From contig NZ_VZOV01000005.1 of the NCBI RefSeq assembly GCF_008801915.1, positions 124,001-188,000 of the forward strand: DNA of 64,000 bases, read 5' to 3'. Positions 8,203 through 15,613 of this stretch are shown one piece after another (positions within the stretch are counted from its first letter, which is position 1; each line of letters starts with the position of its first letter). The stretch comes from Cupriavidus gilardii (lineage in GTDB: Bacteria > Pseudomonadota > Gammaproteobacteria > Burkholderiales > Burkholderiaceae). The position numbers and the translations under genes were made by a program. Below the pieces are notes generated by a model. That model ran no database searches, was not told the DNA's origin, and saw only the letters and a list, made by a program, of their open reading frames with translations.

Positions 8203-9435
8203 TTATCGCGCCGCCGCCAATTGAAGCGACGGCTCCCGCGACGCCGACATCGGGGCAGGGCCGGCCTCCAGCCGGAATCGCGCCACCACGCTTTGCAGCT
8301 CGCGGGCTTCGTCGGCCAGCGCATTCGACGCCGCGGCGGCCTGTTCGACCAGCGCGGCGTTCTGCTGCGTCACGGTATCCATCTGCGTGACCGCCTCGGC
8401 CACCTGGGCAATGCCGCTGCTTTGATGCTCGGACGCGGTACCGATTTCGCCAAGCAATGTCGTCACGTGCCGAACGGCGCCGACGATTTCCTGCATCGTC
8501 TGGCCGGCCTTGCCGACCAGCGTCGAGCCGCTGCCCACTTGCTGCACCGAATCGTCGATCAGGTCCTTGATCTCGCGCGCCGCGGCCGCGCTGCGCTGGG
8601 CCAGCGTGCGGACTTCACCGGCGACCACCGCGAAGCCGCGGCCTTGTTCGCCGGCGCGCGCCGCTTCCACGGCCGCGTTCAGCGCCAGGATATTGGTCTG
8701 GAAGGCGATGCCCTGGATCACGTCGACGATATCGGCCACCTTCTTGGAACTGGTATCGATCGCCTGCATCGTGTCGACCACCGCGGTCATCACCTCACCG
8801 CCGCGCTCGGCGATGCCCGATGCCGACTGCGCGAAGCGGTTGGCTTCGCGGGCGCGCTCGGTGTTCTGCTGCACCATCGCAGTCAACTCGCTCATGCTGG
8901 ACGCCGTTTCCTCCAGCGTCGCGGCCTGCTGCTCCGTGCGCTGCGACAGATCGGTATTGCCGGCCGCGATCCGGTGCGAGGCCTCGGTAATCGAGTCGGT
9001 GGACGTCTTGATCCGCGTAATCAGGTCGGTCAGCATGTCCTCCATCCGGCCGAGCCCGCCGAGCAGGGGACCGAAGGGACCGGTGCGTTCGGTCTCGAAT
9101 TCCTGGCTGAGGTCGCCGGCGGCTACCGTCTCGGCGATCAGCTCGGCCTCGGCCAGCGGCTGCTGGATGCCCTTGGACAGCGTATGGATGCTTGCTACGG
9201 CCAGCAGCAGGGCGGCGATGCCCAGGCCGGCCATCCACTCGGTGGTGGTGGTGATCTGTCGATCGAGCTGGGTCAGCGCGGGTGCGTTCCTTGCGGCGGC
9301 ATCGACGGAATGAGCCGCCTCGCCGATGGCTCGTAGCTGCGTCACGCCGATGGCCAGCGCGATTGCCAGTACCAGCAGCACCGCGCAGAAGCACGCCGTC
9401 AGCCTTGTCCGGATGGACCAGTTTCCGATATGCAT
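8203..9435 (-). CDS. Methyl-accepting chemotaxis protein with minimal periplasmic region
   Basis: The product is 410 residues, against about 550 for Tar or Tsr. TM1 covers about residues 12-31 and TM2 about 68-84. Only some 35 residues lie between them instead of the usual 150-residue sensor. A HAMP segment (about 85-138) follows, with the methylation helices and the hairpin tip around AFQTNILALNAAVEAARAGE that contacts CheA/CheW. There is no C-terminal NWETF-type pentapeptide, so CheR/CheB tethering is not expected. A sigma-28 promoter lies upstream. It may sense membrane or cytoplasmic signals, or rely on a partner protein; the signal is unknown. Confidence 0.93.
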   Translation of the reverse strand: MHIGNWSIRTRLTACFCAVLLVLAIALAIGVTQLRAIGEAAHSVDAAARNAPALTQLDRQITTTTEWMAGLGIAALLLAVASIHTLSKGIQQPLAEAELIAETVAAGDLSQEFETERTGPFGPLLGGLGRMEDMLTDLITRIKTSTDSITEASHRIAAGNTDLSQRTEQQAATLEETASSMSELTAMVQQNTERAREANRFAQSASGIAERGGEVMTAVVDTMQAIDTSSKKVADIVDVIQGIAFQTNILALNAAVEAARAGEQGRGFAVVAGEVRTLAQRSAAAAREIKDLIDDSVQQVGSGSTLVGKAGQTMQEIVGAVRHVTTLLGEIGTASEHQSSGIAQVAEAVTQMDTVTQQNAALVEQAAAASNALADEARELQSVVARFRLEAGPAPMSASREPSLQLAAAR

Positions 9436-9533
9436 TTCTCCCTCCGCTCCCCTGTTGTTGTGGATTGGCGCCCCGCGTCAGGGCGAGTTGGCGGCCGGAC
9501 TGCAACGGTCCGTTTTTTAGCCCCCAACGCGGA

Positions 9534-9560
9534 TTGACGGCAGGGGAGGGAAAAACTTTA
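9534..9560 (-). promoter_or_regulatory. Sigma-28 (FliA) promoter of the chemoreceptor
   Basis: On the minus strand TAAAGTTT (9560-9553) is followed after exactly 11 bases by GCCGTCAA (9541-9534). The consensus is TAAAGTTT-N11-GCCGATAA, so the -35 is perfect and the -10 matches 6 of 8. It lies 99 bases upstream of the chemoreceptor ATG at 9435 on the correct strand. This indicates coexpression with flagellar late genes. Confidence 0.75.
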
Positions 9561-9591
9561 GGGAGAACTTCAGCAAAAAAGATAGGGCGCT

Positions 9592-10758
9592 TCAGGCCTC
9601 GATCGCTTCGGCTTCCGCCTGCTCGACGCGGTTGCCGCCCAGGGACTTGGCCCGATACAAGGCGCGGTCCGCGGCCGCAAGGCGATCGACCAGCACCGGC
9701 CCCTGCTCGTGGAATTGGGCCAGCCCGACGCTGACCGTGGTGCGTATCGCGGCGCCGTCGTTGCGGCTCGGGCTCGCCTCGGCAAAACGCTTGACGACGG
9801 TCTCTGCCAACGTCCTGGCGCGCCCCGCATCGGCGCCATACAGCAGCGCCGCGAATTCCTCTCCACCGATGCGCGCCAGAACCGCATGCGGCCCGAGCAC
9901 GCTGTGCGCGATCTCGGCGAAGGACTTCAGCACCTGGTCGCCCATCTCGTGCCCGTGCCGGTCGTTGATGGCCTTGAAATGATCGAGGTCGAAAGCGAGG
10001 ACGGACACCGGCCCCTCCTTGCAGCGATCGACGATCCGCGCACCGTGTTCAAAGAACCATCGACGATTGCCAAGCCCGGTCAAATAGTCGGTCTGCGATT
10101 GCCGCAACAGCTGCCCGTGCGATTCGTCGCGGATCAATTTCAGCAGCGCCATCGGCAAGATGACTGAATACAGCACGCCCTCGTAGATCGTGATCTTGCT
10201 GGCAATCGACTGCACCGATGGGCCGTGCGCAGCCACCAACCAGGGCAGCAAGGAACTCCTGGCCGCGTAAACCGCGGCATGGATGCCGGCCACGATCACG
10301 ACGATGCGCCGCGAGTGCAATGCCTTCATCGCCTCGCATCGCCACATCTCCCAAGCCGTCAAGGCGCTGATGATCGCGATCGGCACAGAACTGACGTGGC
10401 TCCATACGAACTCGCGATATTGCGGGCCCCATCCGACCCACACCAGCGCCATCACGGTCAACAGCCCGATCGAGCCGGCCCGGTATTCCCGGCTGTTCAA
10501 CGATGCGACGCCGCGCAGCACCAAAAGATAGCCGGTCAGCACAAGCAGGTTGCTGACTGCCGAACCGATGGCCCCGGGCAGATCGCGGCGGAACAACACC
10601 GCCGCGCAGCCGATTGCCAGCGTCGCGAACCCCGCCGCCAGCATTCGCAATTCCCTGCTGCGCTCGGGGTTGGCCCGACGCTCCCAGAAGATCATGCCCG
10701 CACTGACAAGGAGCGTTCCGATGGCAAGGTGGTAAAGGGTAAGGAGATCGACGTGCAT
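9592..10758 (-). CDS. Membrane diguanylate cyclase (GGDEF)
   Basis: The product is about 388 residues. The N-terminal half holds five or six hydrophobic segments, beginning DLLTLYHLAIGTLLVSAGMI, and resembles a MASE-type membrane sensor. A GGDEF domain follows, with LTGLGNRRWFFEHG and FDLDHFKAINDRHGHEMGDQ. Its active site is RIGGEEF, so it should convert two GTP to cyclic-di-GMP. The residues before GGEEF do not form an RxxD inhibitory site. Alternative upstream starts are an ATG at 10788 and a TTG at 10836; 10758 was chosen because the first membrane helix begins there. It lies behind the chemoreceptor, hinting at a motility/sessility module. Confidence 0.9.
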   Translation of the reverse strand: MHVDLLTLYHLAIGTLLVSAGMIFWERRANPERSRELRMLAAGFATLAIGCAAVLFRRDLPGAIGSAVSNLLVLTGYLLVLRGVASLNSREYRAGSIGLLTVMALVWVGWGPQYREFVWSHVSSVPIAIISALTAWEMWRCEAMKALHSRRIVVIVAGIHAAVYAARSSLLPWLVAAHGPSVQSIASKITIYEGVLYSVILPMALLKLIRDESHGQLLRQSQTDYLTGLGNRRWFFEHGARIVDRCKEGPVSVLAFDLDHFKAINDRHGHEMGDQVLKSFAEIAHSVLGPHAVLARIGGEEFAALLYGADAGRARTLAETVVKRFAEASPSRNDGAAIRTTVSVGLAQFHEQGPVLVDRLAAADRALYRAKSLGGNRVEQAEAEAIEA

Positions 10759-10887
10759 GCCAAATGTAAAGACATTGCGCCGATACATGGCGGCGGCCGC
10801 CAATTCTACGTGGGAAAGGCATTGGTCGATGACCAAACGTGGGCTGCGGGAAAGCCTCGATTGATCGATTGATTTGCTTGACGAGCG

Positions 10888-11868
10888 CTATTCCTGCTGA
10901 ATGCCGGCCTGCTTGACCACCTTCCCCCATTTGGCCAGATCGGAATGGATCAGCGCCGCGTATTCCTGCGGCGTGCCGCCCTGGATCTCGATGCCCGCCG
11001 CTTCGAGCTTGGCGCGCACCTCGGGCAGCTTCAAGGCCGCATTGATCTCGGTATTGAGCTTGGCGACGATGTCCTTGGGCGTACCCGCGGGCGCCAGGAA
11101 GCCGCCATTGGTATTGGCGTCATAGCCTTTCAGTCCTTGCTCTTCCGCGGTCGGGACATTGGGCAGCGCCTTGGAGCGGCTCCGGGTCGAAACGGCCAGC
11201 GCGCGGACATTGCCGGCTTTCACCTGTTCCTGGATCGCGCTGATGGTGTCGATGAACAGCACCGTGCGGCCGGCCACCAGGTCCGGATGGGCGGCGGACG
11301 AGCCCTTGTACGGAATCAGCAGCATGTTCGCACCGCTGACCATGCGGAACATTTCCGCGGCCATCTCCTGCGCGCTGCCACGACCGGAAGTCGCCACCTT
11401 GGCCTCGCCCGGATTGGCTTTCATCCAATTGACCAGTTCGGGCACCGATTTGGCGGGAGTTTTCGGATTGACCGCGAACACCAGCGGAATCACGTGGGTA
11501 TAGACGATCGGCTCAAAGCTCTTCTCCGGATCCCAGCCCAGATTCTTGAAGAGGTATTTATTGATGTTGTGGCTGCCGCCCACGATGCCGATCGTATAGC
11601 CGTCCGGCTTGGCATTGGCCAGCACGGCGGTGCCCAGGTTGTTCGACGCGCCCGGACGATTCTCGACGATAAAGGGCTGCCCAAGCTTGACCGCCAGCTT
11701 TTCTCCGACCACGCGGGCGATCAGATCGATGCCGCCGCCGGCCGGTGCGGGCACGATGATGGTGACGGGGCGGGTGGGGTAGTTCTGTGCCTGTGCCCAT
11801 GACAGGCCGGAGGCCATGATCAGGGCGGCCGGGACGGCCAGGGACGTAATCAGCTTGGTGAATGGCAT
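10888..11868 (-). CDS. TctC/Bug-type tripartite transporter solute-binding protein
   Basis: The product is 326 residues. A Sec signal peptide runs to about residue 26 (MASGLSWAQAQ). The mature Bug fold then begins YPTRPVTIIVPAPAGGGID. Further family marks are VENRPGASNNLGTA, LVAGRTVLFIDTISAI and NVRALAVSTRSRSKALPNVP. Bug proteins bind carboxylates in the periplasm and are far more numerous than their membrane partners; no TctA or TctB is nearby. AGAGGAGACAACC before the ATG at 11868 supports this start. It precedes an SDR pseudogene, and lies in a cluster with a 2-hydroxyacid dehydrogenase and a citrate-synthase homologue, so an organic acid ligand is likely. Confidence 0.9.
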   Translation of the reverse strand: MPFTKLITSLAVPAALIMASGLSWAQAQNYPTRPVTIIVPAPAGGGIDLIARVVGEKLAVKLGQPFIVENRPGASNNLGTAVLANAKPDGYTIGIVGGSHNINKYLFKNLGWDPEKSFEPIVYTHVIPLVFAVNPKTPAKSVPELVNWMKANPGEAKVATSGRGSAQEMAAEMFRMVSGANMLLIPYKGSSAAHPDLVAGRTVLFIDTISAIQEQVKAGNVRALAVSTRSRSKALPNVPTAEEQGLKGYDANTNGGFLAPAGTPKDIVAKLNTEINAALKLPEVRAKLEAAGIEIQGGTPQEYAALIHSDLAKWGKVVKQAGIQQE

Positions 11869-11975
11869 GGTTGTCTCCTCTGTTTTGGTCAACTGTTGTG
11901 TCAACTCTGATGCTGCGCGTCCTCGCGGCGCCAGCGAGCCGGCGGCGCGAGGACGATGTGAGATGCCAAGCGATA

Positions 11976-12735
11976 TCAGCCGCGCCCGACGAAGGGCATG
12001 GCACTGGCCATGACCGTCATGGTCAGGACGTTCGCCTCGAGCGGCAGCGATGCCATATGACGCACGGCATTGGCGACGTGCGTGGCGTGCATCATCGGTT
12101 CCGGCGCTGTCGTGCCATTGGCCTGCAGCACGCCGCGCGTCATCCGCTCCGACAATTCCGTCAGCGCGTTACCGATGTCGATCTGGCCGGCCACGATGTT
12201 GAACGGGCGGCCGTCCAACGCGAGGGCTTTGGTCAGGCCGCTGACGGCGTGCTTGCTGGCGGTGTAGGGCGCCGTGTAGGGGCGCGGCGTGTGCGCCGAG
12301 ATGGAGCCGTTATTGATGATGCGTCCGCCCTGCGGCGACTGCCGGCGCATCAAGCCGAACGCCGCCCGCGCGCAAAGGTAGACGCCGGTGACGTTGGTGT
12401 TGATCACGTTGAACCATGCGTCCAGCGGCAGCTCGTCCATCGGCACGGCCGGGGCATTGACGCCGGCGTTGTTGAACAGCAGGTCCAGCCGACCGAACTC
12501 TTGTTCGATGGTGTCGAACAAGGCTTGCACGCTGGCGGGATCGGTGACATCGGTGGGCACGGGGCACTGCATGCTGTCCGCGCGCCGAAGCCTCGACGGC
12601 CAGCGCTTGCAGCGGTTCGGCGCGGCGGCCGGCCAGCACGACGGTCCAGCCGTCCTCCAGCAACGCAATCGCGCTGAGGCGGCCAACACCGCTGCCGGCG
12701 CCGGTGACGAGGGCGATTTTTCGGGAAGCGTTCAA
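11976..12735 (-). pseudogene. Short-chain dehydrogenase with a frameshift
   Basis: From the ATG at 12735 the first 50 residues read as a classical SDR start ([20 protein letters not shown], then [14 protein letters not shown]). That frame then becomes nonsense after VEASARG. The adjacent frame continues [17 protein letters not shown] through [11 protein letters not shown] and the catalytic region [16 protein letters not shown] to a normal end at 11976. The switch falls at about 12578-12586 in a GCGCG-rich run, equivalent to a loss of one base or gain of two. Apart from this the protein is intact at about 250 residues, so it is either a recent inactivation or an assembly error. The intact enzyme would be an NAD(P)-dependent reductase. 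Confidence 0.8.
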
Positions 12736-12796
12736 GGGCGAGTCTCCTTAATGGGGCGTTAGGCTGGAAGGCTTCTGCGCGCAGAGGCGCCCGGGC

Positions 12797-12868
12797 GTTC
12801 GTGCATTCGCGTGCTCGCGTGCTCGCGTGCTCGTGCGCTCGCGTGCTCGTGCGCTCGTGCGCTCGTGC
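12797..12868. repeat. Nine-unit 8-bp tandem repeat
   Basis: Nine consecutive octamers cover 72 bases. Two are degenerate (GTTCGTGC, ATTCGCGT). Seven follow as alternations of GCTCGCGT and GCTCGTGC, the last three identical. It lies between the stop of the 2-hydroxyacid dehydrogenase (12898) and the start of the SDR pseudogene (12735), both on the minus strand. Because 8 is not a multiple of 3 and no gene spans it, it is non-coding. It is prone to slippage and may vary in copy number. Confidence 0.9.
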
Positions 12869-12897
12869 GGTGGGGCGTGAAACGGATAGCCCTGCGC

Positions 12898-13851
12898 TCA
12901 GGTGGTCAGGCTCATCGTCGGACGGCCACCGGCCAGCGCCTGCGCCACGCTTTCGAGCACCATCTGCGCCATCGCGGTACGGGTTTCCCAGGTCGCGCTG
13001 GCACGATGGGCCTGCAGCGTAGTGCGATCAGACTCGCGCAAGGCCAGCGGCACGCGCGGCTCGTCGACGAACACATCCAGGCCCGCGCCCGCGATGCGGC
13101 CGGCCGCCACGGCTTCGGCCAGGTCGGCCTCATTGACCAACCGGCCACGCGCCACATTGACGAGATACCCGCGCGGGCCTAGCGCGTCCAGCACCGCGGC
13201 GTCCACAATGCCCTCCGCCTTGTCCGCCGCTGCGCAAAGGACCAGCGCATCGCTGCGGCGCGCCAGCTCGCGAAGATCGGCCACGAATTCGTGGGGCACG
13301 TCATCCATGCGGCGCAGGTCGGTGTAGCGGATCGGGCAGCCAAAGGCCGCCGCCCGCGTCGCCGCCGCCCGGCCGACACGCCCCATGCCGACGATGCCGA
13401 CATTCATGCCGCTGAAGCGTCGGGCAAGCGGAATCGCGCTCGGCTGCGGATATAGCTCCCACTGGCCATCGCGCACGAAACGATCCCCCGCGCAGATGTT
13501 GCGGCAGGCCGCGATCAGCAAACCGATCGCGAGGTCGGCCACATCTTCGGTCAGCGCTCCGAGGGTGGCGGTGACCGGCAGATTGCGGCCACGACAATAT
13601 TCAAGATCCACCGCATCGGTGCCCACGCCATTGATGGCCACTACCTTCAGCGCAGGCAACTGTTCCAGCATCGCCCGCGGAATCCCCGTATGTCCTCCGG
13701 TAATGACAGCCTGGATAGAAGGCCCGTGTTCCCGCAACCACGCCGCCTGATCGGCGATCTCGAAGTACTTGTGAACGTGGTACAGCGAGGCGAGCTCGTC
13801 ATTGATCGCGGGAATCAGGATCGGATTCAGTTGCAGGATTTGCGGCTTCAT
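12898..13851 (-). CDS. D-isomer-specific 2-hydroxyacid dehydrogenase
   Basis: The product is 317 residues and should interconvert a 2-oxoacid and its D-2-hydroxyacid with NAD(P)H, similar to GhrB/hydroxypyruvate reductases. The substrate-binding half contains INGVGTDAVDLEYCRGRNLP. The Rossmann motif is NVGIVGMGRVGRAAATRAAA. The catalytic arginine is in LVNVARGRLV, the glutamate in LDVFVDEPRV, and the histidine in LQAHRASATWETR. The ATG at 13851 was chosen over one at 13899 because homologues begin MKPQILQLNPIL; neither has a clear ribosome-binding site. It is divergent from the citrate-synthase homologue and followed by the SDR and TctC genes. Confidence 0.9.
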   Translation of the reverse strand: MKPQILQLNPILIPAINDELASLYHVHKYFEIADQAAWLREHGPSIQAVITGGHTGIPRAMLEQLPALKVVAINGVGTDAVDLEYCRGRNLPVTATLGALTEDVADLAIGLLIAACRNICAGDRFVRDGQWELYPQPSAIPLARRFSGMNVGIVGMGRVGRAAATRAAAFGCPIRYTDLRRMDDVPHEFVADLRELARRSDALVLCAAADKAEGIVDAAVLDALGPRGYLVNVARGRLVNEADLAEAVAAGRIAGAGLDVFVDEPRVPLALRESDRTTLQAHRASATWETRTAMAQMVLESVAQALAGGRPTMSLTT

Positions 13852-13926
13852 GTGCGTCAGCGTTTGGTGTTTGAGCGAGGCGTTGAACGTTGACGGCATA
13901 GTAGGTAATACTTGATCGGCATGGCA

Positions 13927-13949
13927 ATATTGATCTATAAAATCAACAT
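13927..13949. promoter_or_regulatory. AT-rich inverted repeat in a divergent promoter
   Basis: ATATTGAT (13927-13934) and ATCAACAT (13942-13949) are inverted repeats matching at 7 of 8 positions around CTATAAA. The spacer could itself serve as a -10 element. It lies 21 bases before the citrate-synthase homologue and 76 bases before the dehydrogenase start, in an unusually AT-rich patch for this genome. It is a candidate operator for a local regulator, possibly the helix-turn-helix fused to the citrate-synthase homologue. Confidence 0.45.
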
Positions 13950-13970
13950 ATAAACATTGACGACACCCCC

Positions 13971-15113
13971 ATGAGCTCCTGGATATCGATGGACGAGGCG
14001 TGCCGACAGCTCGGCGTGCGGCCGCAAACGATCTACGCCTACGTCAGCCGCGGCAAGCTCGAAGTCATGACCGACCCGGCCGACACGCGCCGCAGCCTGT
14101 ACCGCGCAGAGGACGTCGCGGGCCTTGCCAAACGCAAACAGGCCGGCCGAAAGCACGAAACCCTCGCGACCAATACGCTGTTCGGCGCGGAACCGAGCAT
14201 CCCGACCGCGCTTTCCACCTTCGTGCGCGAGCGGCTGTACTACCGAGGGCAGGACGCTGTGTCCCTGGCTGGCTCGGCCACCCTCGAGGACGTGGCGCAA
14301 TTGCTGTGGGACGCGCAACAACCGGTGGACTTTTCATGCTCTACCCGCGTCGCCAAGCCCGGACGTGTCGCGGCATTCAAAAACCTTGCTACGCTCGCCG
14401 CCACGGGCCACTCCACGCATGGACGCATGACAAGGGTGCTGCATGTCGAATGCCAAAGCCTGGTCGGCCAACTCGCCAATGCGTTTGGTGCGCAACCGGG
14501 CCAACAACCGTTGCACCTTCGCTTTGCGCAGGGGTGGAAACAGCCGGCGCACGTGGCCGAGCTTCTGCGGACGGCCATGGTCCTGCTGGTGGACCACGAA
14601 TTGACGAGCTCGGCCTTTGCCGCCCGCATCACGGCATCCACGGGCGCATCGCTGCCGGCCTGCCTGCTTGGCGGACTGGCGACGCTCTCCGGCCCCTTGC
14701 ACGGCGATGCCTCGGGCCGCGTCAAGGCGCTATTCGATGAAGTAGAGCGGCAGGGCGAGGAACAGGTGATTGCGCATCATCTGTCCACTGGATTGCCACT
14801 GCCCGGGTTTGGGCATCACCTGTATCCCGATGGCGATCCGCGCGCCGCGGCGTTGTTGGCGTTGTTCGAGCTGCCGGAAGTCATTGGCCGGTTTATCGAG
14901 AAGGCGACGAGGCTAACGGGGCTGCAGCCGAATATCGACGTCGCGCTCGCGGCGATGGTCATTCATTGCGGGCTGCCGGACGATGCTGCGTTCGGGATGT
15001 TTGCTACGGCGCGCAGTATTGGGTTGCTGGCGCACAGTCTGGAGCAATTGGGTGTTGGGCAGGTGATACGGCCGCGGGGGAAGTATGTGGGACTGGTGCC
15101 AGGGAGGATGTGA
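13971..15113 (+). CDS. Citrate-synthase homologue with N-terminal helix-turn-helix
   Basis: The product is 380 residues. Residues 1-60 resemble an excisionase/MerR-type helix-turn-helix (SMDEACRQLGVRPQTIYAYV then SRGKLEV). The rest is a citrate/2-methylcitrate synthase fold. Family catalytic positions are recognisable: VDHELTSSAFAARI, GPLHG with a histidine, PGFGHHLYPDGDPRA, and the aspartate region NIDVALAAMVIHCG. Such fusions may be DNA-binding regulators that sense acyl-CoA or oxaloacetate rather than simple enzymes. The gene is divergent from the 2-hydroxyacid dehydrogenase across a palindromic AT-rich promoter. It is the last gene before the AT-rich island. Confidence 0.87.
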   Translation: MSSWISMDEACRQLGVRPQTIYAYVSRGKLEVMTDPADTRRSLYRAEDVAGLAKRKQAGRKHETLATNTLFGAEPSIPTALSTFVRERLYYRGQDAVSLAGSATLEDVAQLLWDAQQPVDFSCSTRVAKPGRVAAFKNLATLAATGHSTHGRMTRVLHVECQSLVGQLANAFGAQPGQQPLHLRFAQGWKQPAHVAELLRTAMVLLVDHELTSSAFAARITASTGASLPACLLGGLATLSGPLHGDASGRVKALFDEVERQGEEQVIAHHLSTGLPLPGFGHHLYPDGDPRAAALLALFELPEVIGRFIEKATRLTGLQPNIDVALAAMVIHCGLPDDAAFGMFATARSIGLLAHSLEQLGVGQVIRPRGKYVGLVPGRM

Positions 15114-15613
15114 GGGGATAAGGTCGCTGCGCTTGGTCATCTTCGGAGTGCGCAGCGATCCGTGACGTCGGCAAAATTGCGATCGTTTCCATCGAGCGGA
15201 CCCGCAACACAGTTCTGAGGATGCCTCGGGTGGAGGACCGGAGGCAATCCAGACACTCGCGCCATTGGCCGTGAGAGCGTCGCAAAAAGACCAGATCGGA
15301 ACGTAAGCGGCATTCGTAAAAGACGTGCATCGTGGCGCTTGGGGAATTCAGCTGCTGTTCCGATCCTTTTGAGGCGCTTCCATTTCTATATTTAAGCCCA
15401 CCGGCGGTGGATCTCTACTGGCGTAGTGTCAATCCTGAACCGGCGAATTCGGCTAACGAGCGTAAAGACACATTTGAGAATCGCGATCTCCACGCTCAAT
15501 TGCCCGATTTGGTAATGGTCGAGCGATTCACTTAGCTTAAAACATGCCTGTTTGTCAATGAGTATTTCTGCCACATGGGTTTGTGACGGCTTAGACGTGA
15601 CGGGAAAGCTACA
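15114..15613. other. Gene-free left edge of an AT-rich island
   Basis: No convincing gene is seen in these 500 bases. Composition changes at about 15300, from GC-rich host-like sequence to distinctly AT-richer sequence that continues to about 20045. A TACAAT at 15611-15616 could be a -10 element for the ATPase gene. No tRNA, transposase or obvious direct repeat marks the junction. Confidence 0.5.

Noticed and set aside
12797-12868. CRISPR-like array
   Set aside because: Units are contiguous octamers without spacers, so it is a simple tandem repeat.
15332-15574. Small frames on both strands at the island edge
   Set aside because: They overlap one another, lack ribosome-binding sites and domains, and lie in the likely promoter region of the ATPase gene.
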